Positions 1 to 4,662 of a DNA stretch of 6,526 nt are shown here, piece after piece. The notes beneath the pieces were generated by a model that saw nothing but the letters and a program-made list of their open reading frames with translations, was not told the DNA's origin and did not search any database. The translations under genes and the position numbers were made by a program. Numbering within the stretch: position 1 is the stretch's first letter; each line of letters starts with the position of its first letter. The stretch lies in contig JACDBZ010000012.1 of assembly GCA_013694645.1 (NCBI GenBank), positions 1-6,526 on the forward strand, written 5' to 3'. The stretch comes from Chloroflexota bacterium. Lineage in GTDB: Bacteria; Chloroflexota; Limnocylindria; QHBO01.

Positions 1-24
1 GGTGTCGTCGGTCTGGTCCGTCAT
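1..24 (-). CDS. start of an unidentified gene, cut by the left edge
   Basis: Only the first eight codons are inside the window and read MTDQTDDT on the minus strand. The start is supported by a purine-rich AGAGGGA about seven bases upstream of the ATG at 24. The only other nearby ATGs upstream in that direction lead quickly to a stop (MTTMQ then TAG). The short acidic, threonine-rich start gives no clue to function. It would be transcribed in the same direction as the Crp-type regulator at 238-933, but 213 bp and a hairpin separate the two, so a promoter of its own is likely. Confidence 0.4.
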
Positions 25-161
25 GATGTGTCCCTCTACTGCATCGTCGTCATTGAATGCCTCGCCACCGAGCTGTCCCGGTCGAGAAAAGCCTTCCATC
101 GGCGGCCGCCGCCGGTAATTGTCCATGAATCCGTACCTCGTGTGGCAGGCGGTGTATCCGC

Positions 162-173
162 GATGACGTCATC
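162..173. promoter_or_regulatory. 12-bp perfect palindrome, possible operator
   Basis: GATGACGTCATC is its own reverse complement. It lies in the gap between the Crp-type gene (ends at 238) and the partial gene starting at 24, about 138 bp upstream of that start. Dimeric regulators bind such sites, but its distance from the start and the single copy in the window leave its role open. It could be chance. Confidence 0.25.
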
Positions 174-200
174 CTATTGGCCAGTTGAATCTACGCGAAG

Positions 201-233
201 CGAATCGGCGACACGTGCGGTGTCGGCAATTCG
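201..233 (-). terminator. candidate terminator hairpin after the Crp-type gene
   Basis: Beginning 4 bp past the stop of the Crp-type gene, the sequence folds as a two-part hairpin. An outer stem of CGAAT (201-205) pairs with ATTCG (229-233), then comes a 3x3 internal loop, then CGACAC (209-214) pairs with GTGTCG (220-225) around a 5-base loop. There is no T tract on either side, so it would be a weak or non-canonical terminator, or a 3'-end stabilising structure. The position just after a stop is the main support. Confidence 0.4.
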
Positions 234-237
234 ACAT

Positions 238-933
238 TCACCTGGCACTCCGCGCCTCGAGCGTGGCGAGATCGGTGATCACGAGGGTGTCACGATCGAT
301 CTTCAGCACGCCCTCCTCGACGAGCCCGCTCAACAGCTTGTTCACGCTCTGGCGCGTCCCACCGATCATGGCCGCCAGGTCCGACTGTGTGAAGGGCCAG
401 TCCAGCTCGACGCGTCCGGTTGCTCGCGGATCATTGTCGCGCGCGAGACGGACGAGTCGCATGGTGAGGCGCCCGGCCAGATCCAGGAAGTGCAGCTCCT
501 CCACGTGGCCGGTCAGCCGCCGAAGTTCGCCGGCCAGCGCGCGCAGGAGCGCGGTCACCAGCCGAGGATCCTCCGGCAGGAGGCGAAGGAAGTCGTCGCG
601 CGGGAGCGCCAGCGTCTCGGTCGCCTCGAGGGCGGTCGCCGTGGTCGATCGCGGCGAGCCGTCGAGCAGCGCGAGCTCACCAAAGAAGTCACCCGGCCTG
701 AGGCTGGCGATGATCGCCTCGTCCCCCTCCTGGGAAGGGAGGACGATCTTCACGCCACCATCGGCAACGATATGTAACGAGTCACCGACGTCGTCCTGGT
801 GAAAGATGACCTCGTTGCGCCGAAAGCGGCGAGGGCGCATGAGCCCGGCGAGCACGCGCAGCCCATCGTCATCAACGTGCGCGAACAGCGCGCAGCGTCG
901 CAGGCTGTCGACCGCCAGGCCGTGATCGGGCAC
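238..933 (-). CDS. Crp/Fnr-family transcriptional regulator
   Basis: A 231-residue cyclic-nucleotide-binding-domain regulator. The N-terminal beta-roll runs from about residue 10 to 125. It contains a phosphate-binding-cassette-like stretch FGELALLDGSPRS (84-96), in which the R-S pair (95-96) matches the two CRP residues that contact cAMP phosphate, so a cyclic nucleotide is a plausible ligand. There is no Cys cluster of the Fnr [4Fe-4S] type. A long dimerisation helix (about 125-150) leads to a winged helix whose HTH is at about 182-205 (TQSDLAAMIGGTRQSVNKLL). The GTG at 933 is chosen because AGAGGGG lies seven bases upstream and the family's normal length follows. The frame stays open to an ATG at 1029, but those extra 32 residues are not domain-like. 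It is transcribed divergently from the small membrane protein at 1171. Family assignment is firm; target genes and ligand are inference. Confidence 0.93.
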   Translation of the reverse strand: MPDHGLAVDSLRRCALFAHVDDDGLRVLAGLMRPRRFRRNEVIFHQDDVGDSLHIVADGGVKIVLPSQEGDEAIIASLRPGDFFGELALLDGSPRSTTATALEATETLALPRDDFLRLLPEDPRLVTALLRALAGELRRLTGHVEELHFLDLAGRLTMRLVRLARDNDPRATGRVELDWPFTQSDLAAMIGGTRQSVNKLLSGLVEEGVLKIDRDTLVITDLATLEARSAR

Positions 934-948
934 GTATGGTCCCCTCTG

Positions 949-965
949 GGTTTCGGGTCGAAACC
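949..965. promoter_or_regulatory. 17-bp palindrome upstream of the Crp-type gene
   Basis: GGTTTCGGGTCGAAACC is a perfect 7+7 bp inverted repeat around a 3-bp centre. It ends 15 bp before the GTG start of the Crp-type gene, just upstream of its Shine-Dalgarno. It could be an operator, for example for autoregulation, or a hairpin in the 5' leader. It does not match the classical Crp consensus TGTGA-N6-TCACA. Its symmetry and placement are seen directly; the role is inferred. Confidence 0.45.
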
Positions 966-978
966 GGTCGTCCTCGCA

Positions 979-1007
979 ACTGTCCTCTCGACCACGGATT
1001 CCGTCAA
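979..1007 (-). promoter_or_regulatory. weak candidate promoter of the Crp-type gene
   Basis: On the minus strand TTGACG (1007-1002) matches five of six bases of a sigma-70 -35 box. Seventeen bases further on, GACAGT (984-979) keeps only the A at position 2 and the T at position 6 of a -10. Transcription would begin near 972, placing the 949-965 palindrome inside the short leader. The -10 is poor, so this is tentative. Confidence 0.25.
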
Positions 1008-1170
1008 GGGGCTGTCGCTCGCCCGACAACGGCTGAGCATGTCAGTCGACCCGGCGTCCATCACCAGGATGACCTGCGGGCCGTCCGCCACCAGATCGGC
1101 GCGGGAACGGGATCGGACCAATGATTCCTCACGAAACGACGCATCGCCAGACCCGAGGAGGCAGACCAGC

Positions 1171-1452
1171 ATGTTCGCACCAAACATCAGCACCTATCAG
1201 TTGGCCGATCAGATCCACCACGAGCGACTCAACCATGCGGCACTGCTCCAGAAGGTCGCCCGCGAGCGCTCGGCTGACTCGATCACCGTCGACCGCCAGG
1301 CCCAGCGACGCATCACCTCGCGACGACTGACCGCCACGCTTGCGGCAGCGGCGCTGACCTTGACGATCGCGGCCGCAGCCACAGCCACCCAGTCGAGCGC
1401 GGCGCCCGAGCCGCTGCAATCCACGGGCGGGGGCGTCACCCTCATCCGCTGA
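1171..1452 (+). CDS. small single-pass membrane protein of unknown function
   Basis: A 93-residue protein I do not recognise. The ATG at 1171 follows GAGGAGG with nine bases of spacing, a strong ribosome binding site. The frame is open further upstream but without a comparable site. Residues 1-50 are hydrophilic, probably helical and rich in His, Gln and Arg. A hydrophobic Ala/Leu/Thr segment at about 53-74 follows a basic patch (RRITSRR), which predicts a membrane segment with the N-terminal part in the cytoplasm. A short outward tail (about 75-93) is rich in Ser, Pro and Gly. The gene is divergent from the Crp-type regulator and followed by a strong hairpin at 1477, so it appears monocistronic. 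The coding call rests on the ribosome binding site, the sensible topology and the terminator. Confidence 0.65.
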   Translation: MFAPNISTYQLADQIHHERLNHAALLQKVARERSADSITVDRQAQRRITSRRLTATLAAAALTLTIAAAATATQSSAAPEPLQSTGGGVTLIR

Positions 1453-1476
1453 ACCGTGCAAAGATTTCGCCGCGGC

Positions 1477-1505
1477 CAGACGCCGGGACCTACCCCCGGC
1501 GTCTG
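1477..1505 (+). terminator. strong GC hairpin after the small membrane protein
   Basis: CAGACGCCGGG (1477-1487) pairs perfectly over 11 bp with CCCGGCGTCTG (1495-1505) around a seven-base loop, 25 bp after the stop at 1452. No T run follows, only CGCTGTCCCCTTC, so this is a U-poor terminator of the kind found in GC-rich bacteria. It would insulate the downstream tRNA gene. Confidence 0.65.
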
Positions 1506-1521
1506 CGCTGTCCCCTTCGGG

Positions 1522-1527
1522 TAGAAT
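1522..1527 (+). promoter_or_regulatory. -10 box of the tRNA-Gly gene
   Basis: TAGAAT differs from TATAAT at one base and ends 15 bp before the mature tRNA 5' end, which puts the transcription start 8-9 bp upstream of the tRNA. The surrounding TCGGGTAGAAT resembles TCGGGTACGAT before the GalT-like gene. No -35 is recognisable, since the terminator hairpin occupies that position. Confidence 0.5.
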
Positions 1528-1542
1528 CGCGGCCCGACCTGG

Positions 1543-1619
<77 letters not shown>

Positions 1620-1670
1620 GCGCGCCGAACGACGCATGGGTCCTGTCACGGTTACGTCACATGTCGGACG

Positions 1671-1676
1671 TATGCT
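1671..1676 (+). promoter_or_regulatory. candidate -10 box of the Kelch lipoprotein gene
   Basis: TATGCT keeps the T1, A2 and T6 positions of a -10 and ends seven bases before the ATG at 1684. Transcription would then begin at or next to the start codon and yield a leaderless mRNA. This would explain why no Shine-Dalgarno is seen. No -35 is recognisable. Confidence 0.35.
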
Positions 1677-1683
1677 CAGTGAC

Positions 1684-2793
1684 ATGCGCCGATCCGTCCC
1701 TCCCTTCCTGCTCATCGTGGCGATCGCCCTCGGAGCGTGCAGCGGGGCTCCCGCTGCCACTGAGCCTGTGGCGAGCAGTCGCGCCTCGGAACCACCCGCT
1801 CCTCCGAGCCGGACCCCCTCCGGCGAACCGACGCCGTCCGAGGCGGCCACCGCCAGCCCGACCCCGATTCCGGAGCCGGAGCCGCTCGCCTGGACCCGGC
1901 TCGAAGCCGATGGCCCCACTGCGCGCGAGGATCACACCTGGACCGTTGACGGCGCGGGAGAGGTCGCGTACCTGTTCGGGGGACGCGACGGCGCGACGGT
2001 CTTCGACGACACCTGGGCCTTCGACCTTCGCAATGACACCTGGACGCAGCTCGCGCCCTCGACCGCTCCACCGGGACGCTTCGGCCACGAGGCGGTCTGG
2101 GTGGACGAGATCGGGCTCGTGCTCTTCGCGGGCCAGGCCGGACCCTCGTTCTTCAACGACCTATGGGCCTACGACCCGTCCGCCGATGCCTGGACTCAAT
2201 TGCCGGCCGAAGGCGCGCTCCCAACTCCCCGCTATGGTTCCTGCGCGGGACTCGGTCCGGACGGCCGGTTCTGGATCAGCCACGGGTTCACGCAGGACGG
2301 CACCCGCTTCTCGGATACGAGAGCGTACGACTTCAGCACCGGCGCCTGGACCGATGAGACTCCCGAGGGGTCACGTCCCGTCGAGCGCTGCCTGCACGGC
2401 TGCTGGTGGACCGACGCTGGCGAGCTGGCGCTGTACGCGGGCCAGACGACCGGTGTCACCGCCCTCGACGACCGATGGGTTCTGCGAGACGGCGCCTGGG
2501 AGCGAGTCGAGGGAGTATTGCCGCCTGCGCGCAACCTGTACGCACGGGCTCGCGCTGACGGCGGCACGATCGTGTTCGGTGGTCAGGCCATCGATGGCGG
2601 CTTTCAGAGCGACCTGTGGCTGCTCCGCGACGACGAGGCGGATGCGCTCGCTCTGGACCCGGGCAATGAACCCCCACCGGGACGCGCCGGAGCGGAGCTC
2701 ATCATGGACAAGGAGGGCGGACGCGCCATCCTGTTCGGCGGTCGCAACACTGACGGCCGACTGGACGACACCTGGGTTCTCGCCGGCTTGTGA
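1684..2793 (+). CDS. Kelch-repeat beta-propeller lipoprotein
   Basis: A 369-residue secreted protein. Residues 1-19 form a lipoprotein signal (MRR, a hydrophobic core, then LGAC), so Cys19 should be lipidated and anchored to the membrane. Residues 20-66 are a Pro/Ser/Thr/Ala-rich spacer. The rest is a Kelch-type propeller with repeats of the FGG...DDTWAFD...WTQL kind, whose glycine or loop motifs are near 97-100, 147-150, 198-201, 250-253, 297-300 and 350-353. The N-terminal WTRL (70-73) supplies the strand missing from the last repeat, so six blades close in the usual velcro fashion. Cys236 and Cys240 (CLHGC) could form a local disulfide. Kelch propellers bind proteins or glycans; no catalytic residues can be assigned and the partner is unknown. 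The ATG at 1684 is chosen for the signal peptide; the frame is open upstream into the tRNA. Starts at 1636 and 1672 are less likely. Confidence 0.9.
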   Translation: MRRSVPPFLLIVAIALGACSGAPAATEPVASSRASEPPAPPSRTPSGEPTPSEAATASPTPIPEPEPLAWTRLEADGPTAREDHTWTVDGAGEVAYLFGGRDGATVFDDTWAFDLRNDTWTQLAPSTAPPGRFGHEAVWVDEIGLVLFAGQAGPSFFNDLWAYDPSADAWTQLPAEGALPTPRYGSCAGLGPDGRFWISHGFTQDGTRFSDTRAYDFSTGAWTDETPEGSRPVERCLHGCWWTDAGELALYAGQTTGVTALDDRWVLRDGAWERVEGVLPPARNLYARARADGGTIVFGGQAIDGGFQSDLWLLRDDEADALALDPGNEPPPGRAGAELIMDKEGGRAILFGGRNTDGRLDDTWVLAGL

Positions 2794-2812
2794 GCTGGCA
2801 CTGGTCCGCTGA

Positions 2813-3397
2813 ATGCTGTTGTCACGATGCATGGCCGGCATGAACGCATCCGATATCGTCGAAGCGCCGTCGTGGTCGATCCGGCCGGAGCTGCCGATCG
2901 ACCTGGACCAGATCCATGAGCTGCACCGGCAGGCATTCCCCGGTCCGGCCGAAGCGGAGCTGGTCGATGCGATTCGCGCCGGCGCAGGCTTTCTGCCGGA
3001 ACTCTCGCTCGTCGCCGTGGCGGCCGACGGCAGCGTGCTCGGCCACATCTTGATCAGCGTCGTTGGATTCGAGCTCGATCCTGCGGGATCGGCGCAGGTG
3101 CAGGCGCTGGTACTCGCCCCACTTGCCGTGATGCCTCCGCACGCGGGACGCGGGATCGGCTCAGCCCTCGTCCGCGCCGCGCTCGCGGTGGCCGATCAGC
3201 GCGAGGACGCCGTCATCGCCGTCCTGGGCGCCCCGAGCTTATTCGGGCGCTTCGGCTTCAATCCGGCGGCAGTCTTATCCGTGGGCTCATCCGTCGACAG
3301 CACTGGCCCTGCCTTCCAGGTGCGATCGGTCGGTGGCCGGCCGATCGAACCGGGAACCGTCATGTATCCGCCGATGTTCAAGGTCACTTCGCCCTAG
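2813..3397 (+). CDS. GNAT-family N-acetyltransferase, YhbS-like
   Basis: A 194-residue acetyl-CoA-dependent acetyltransferase of the GNAT fold. SIRPELPIDLDQIHELHRQAF (about 22-42) is the first strand and helix. LAPLAVMPPHAGRGIGSALV (101-120) is motif A with the acetyl-CoA pyrophosphate loop. VLGAPSLFGRFGFNPA (137-152) matches the G-x-x-x-(Y/L)-(Y/F)-G-R-F-G-F signature typical of the YhbS/COG3153 group. In the Q/R-x-x-G-x-G loop the first position is Ala (111) instead of Gln/Arg, though the glycines are intact. It follows the Kelch gene by 19 bp and could share its transcript. No start has a good ribosome site; ATGs at 2831 and 2840 are alternatives, and 2840 would give 185 residues. The stop TAG lies exactly at the left end of the inserted element at 3397. 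Substrate unknown. Confidence 0.85.
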   Translation: MLLSRCMAGMNASDIVEAPSWSIRPELPIDLDQIHELHRQAFPGPAEAELVDAIRAGAGFLPELSLVAVAADGSVLGHILISVVGFELDPAGSAQVQALVLAPLAVMPPHAGRGIGSALVRAALAVADQREDAVIAVLGAPSLFGRFGFNPAAVLSVGSSVDSTGPAFQVRSVGGRPIEPGTVMYPPMFKVTSP

Positions 3398-3427
3398 TGT
3401 CGCGCGTCGCAATGTCGCGCGTCGCAA
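3398..3427 (+). repeat. tandem duplication of a 15-bp unit in the element's left end
   Basis: TGTCGCGCGTCGCAA occurs twice back to back (3398-3412 and 3413-3427) without a mismatch. The first copy is part of the left terminal inverted repeat. The second has no partner at the right end, so the left end alone was duplicated. Confidence 0.9.
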
Positions 3428-3441
3428 CCATCTTGATGCAT

Positions 3442-3474
3442 GGCCACGCGTATATACATATACACGCCGTGGCC
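3442..3474. repeat. internal inverted repeat of the miniature element
   Basis: GGCCACG (3442-3448) pairs with CGTGGCC (3468-3474). Between them GTATAT (3450-3455) mirrors ATATAC (3458-3463). This AT-rich core stands out in an otherwise GC-rich window. Together with the terminal repeats, the whole element can fold into a long hairpin, which may act as a bidirectional terminator for the flanking convergent genes. Confidence 0.7.
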
Positions 3475-3535
3475 CACGCGATTGAAGCAACAGGGGAATT
3501 GCGGCGCGCGACACTAGTCGAAATCGAGCCGACGG

Positions 3536-3988
3536 TCATTCGTGCTCGTCTTCGAGCGTGGCGGACACGCTCAACTCGACGTTACCGGCAAGCGCTCGCG
3601 AGATCGGGCAATCCTCCTTGGCGGCATGCGCGGCAGCATCGAACGCCGCGTCGTCCAGTCCCGGCACCACACCGATCACGTCGATCTGTGATGTCGTCAC
3701 GCTCCATGCGTCGCCCACCTTGTCGAAGGTGACGGTGGCCGACACGTGAAGATGGTCCGGCGGCGTGCCGGCCCGATCGAGGCCACCCGAGAGCTGCATC
3801 GAGAAGCATGACGCGTGGGCCGCGGCAAGCAGCTCTTCGGGCGATGTCTGACCGGCAGGGCTCTCGGTTCGGGAGGCCCACGAGACGGGCAGGTCGGTGA
3901 AGAGCTCGCTCGAGCCGGCGGTCACGGTGCCGGAGCCGCTGGCAAGATTGCCATTCCAGGTCACCGTCGCAGTACGGGTCGCAGCCAT
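3536..3988 (-). CDS. osmC: OsmC-type organic hydroperoxide reductase
   Basis: A 150-residue thiol peroxidase of the OsmC/Ohr fold, which reduces organic hydroperoxides in the cytoplasm. The two redox cysteines are Cys61 in SPEELLAAAHASCFSM and Cys127 in KEDCPISRAL. These contexts are close to E. coli OsmC (PEELIGAAHAACFSM and CPVS), which places it in the OsmC rather than the Ohr branch. Arg40 (WASRTE) and Glu51 or Glu52 match the residues that activate the peroxidatic cysteine. Length is normal for the family. The ATG at 3988 is preceded by AAGGAG with 11 bases of spacing. The frame stays open to about 4591 opposite the divergent acetyltransferase gene, but that stretch has no homology I recognise. 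The 3' end faces the acetyltransferase at 2813 across the miniature element. Confidence 0.95.
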   Translation of the reverse strand: MAATRTATVTWNGNLASGSGTVTAGSSELFTDLPVSWASRTESPAGQTSPEELLAAAHASCFSMQLSGGLDRAGTPPDHLHVSATVTFDKVGDAWSVTTSQIDVIGVVPGLDDAAFDAAAHAAKEDCPISRALAGNVELSVSATLEDEHE

Positions 3989-4012
3989 CGCTATCGGTTC
4001 TCCTTGGGACGC

Positions 4013-4018
4013 TAGACT
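4013..4018 (+). promoter_or_regulatory. weak candidate -10 box of the RimJ/RimL-type gene
   Basis: TAGACT ends nine bases before the ATG at 4028, so the transcript would be leaderless or nearly so. No Shine-Dalgarno is seen. The divergent gap to osmC is only 39 bp, so the two promoters must overlap each other or the opposing gene's first codons. Confidence 0.3.
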
Positions 4019-4027
4019 CGGGCGCAG

Positions 4028-4615
4028 ATGAGCAGCGTACTCGACCGCCCGCCGATCATCAGGGGCGACCAGATCTTCCTGCGTCCAGCCGAGCGTGGCG
4101 ATCTTCCCCTCTTCGTGCGCTGGTTCAATGATGCGCACGTTCTGCGCAACCTTGCCATGCGCGCCCCGATGAGCGCCGCGGGCGAGGCCACATGGTTCGA
4201 TCGCATGCTCGCGGTGCAGGGCAGCACTGACTACCACTTCGTCATCTGCCTGCTGGCCGACACCCGACCGATCGGGACGGCGGGCCTGCACGCGATCGAC
4301 CTTCACAACGGCACCGCCGAGTTTGGGATCGCAATCGGCGAAAAGGAGGAATGGAACAAGGGCCTCGGGACCGATGCGCTGCGCGCCATCTGCGACCTCG
4401 GCTTCGGCGAGCTGCGCCTCGAGCGCATAGGGCTGCACGTCTACGCGGGGAACGATCGCGCCCGGCGCTCCTATGAGAAGGCAGGATTTACTCACGAGGC
4501 CACCCTGCGTCACGCTCATTTTGCACGAGGCGAGCATCATGATGCCCACGTCATGAGCCTGCTGCGGGACGAGTGGTCTGCCCTGCCGCATCGGCCAATC
4601 TGGGATTACGACTGA
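4028..4615 (+). CDS. GNAT-family acetyltransferase, RimJ/RimL type
   Basis: A 195-residue acetyltransferase of the Acetyltransf_3 (RimJ/RimL, COG1670) group. IIRGDQIFLRPAERGDLPLFVRWFND (about 10-35) is the typical first strand plus helix. AEFGIAIGEKEEWNKGLGTDAL (97-118) is motif A with the acetyl-CoA loop WNKGLGT. LERIGLHVYAGNDRARRSYEKAGF (131-154) is motif B, with the N-x-R-x-x-x-x-Y-E-K-x-G-F signature. Relatives acetylate protein N-termini, antibiotics or small amines; the substrate here cannot be read from the sequence. It is divergent from osmC with 39 bp between starts, and the GalT-like gene follows after 47 bp. No ribosome binding site precedes the ATG at 4028, consistent with a leaderless transcript. 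Confidence 0.92.
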   Translation: MSSVLDRPPIIRGDQIFLRPAERGDLPLFVRWFNDAHVLRNLAMRAPMSAAGEATWFDRMLAVQGSTDYHFVICLLADTRPIGTAGLHAIDLHNGTAEFGIAIGEKEEWNKGLGTDALRAICDLGFGELRLERIGLHVYAGNDRARRSYEKAGFTHEATLRHAHFARGEHHDAHVMSLLRDEWSALPHRPIWDYD

Positions 4616-4641
4616 CGAGGCGCAGGGAGAGCGTGGCGTAG

Positions 4642-4659
4642 GGCATCGGGTACGATGCC
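4642..4659. promoter_or_regulatory. palindrome over the -10 of the GalT-like gene
   Basis: GGCATCG (4642-4648) and CGATGCC (4653-4659) form a perfect 7+7 bp inverted repeat around GGTA, ending three bases before the GTG at 4663. The right half contains most of TACGAT (4651-4656), a -10-like hexamer six bases from the start codon. That spacing would put the first transcribed base at the start codon, a leaderless mRNA. A repressor bound here would cover the promoter. Alternatively the repeat is a hairpin ending transcription from the acetyltransferase upstream. Confidence 0.45.
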
Positions 4660-4662
4660 GCC

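Larger units (their letters stand above)
3397..3514. mobile_element. miniature inverted-repeat element, IS630/Tc1-like
   Basis: A 118-bp non-coding element. The ends are inverted repeats of 17 bp (3397-3413 and 3498-3514), beginning GTGTCGCGCG and ending CGCGCGACAC, with one mismatch (T3407 against G3504, which can wobble-pair in RNA). Each end is bordered by TA (3395-3396 and 3515-3516) inside a CTAG. IS630-family elements are known to insert at TA within CTAG and duplicate the TA, so a non-autonomous derivative of that family is the best fit; an IS5-type element duplicating all four bases of CTAG is the alternative. No transposase is encoded. The centre holds nested inverted repeats. It sits between convergent genes, where its folded RNA could end transcription from both sides. 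Confidence 0.7.

Noticed and set aside
28..802. Long plus-strand open frames opposite the Crp-type gene
   Set aside because: Arg/Ser-rich low-information translations without ribosome sites, lying antisense to a clear Crp/Fnr protein; typical GC-rich shadows.
1511..1523. CCCTTCGGG mini-hairpin before the tRNA as a second terminator
   Set aside because: A three-pair stem is too short, and it overlaps the approach to the tRNA -10 box.
3398..3427. Two repeat units as a CRISPR or tandem-repeat array
   Set aside because: Only two adjacent copies without spacers; better explained as a duplicated end of the miniature element.
3450..3463. AT-rich core GTATATACATATAC as a replication origin or promoter
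   Set aside because: No DnaA boxes or initiator gene nearby and no correctly spaced -35; it is the centre of the element's inverted repeats.
3989..4591. N-terminal extension of OsmC giving a 351-residue protein
   Set aside because: The extra part is antisense to a clear acetyltransferase gene and has no recognisable domain; the ATG at 3988 has AAGGAG upstream and yields the normal family length.
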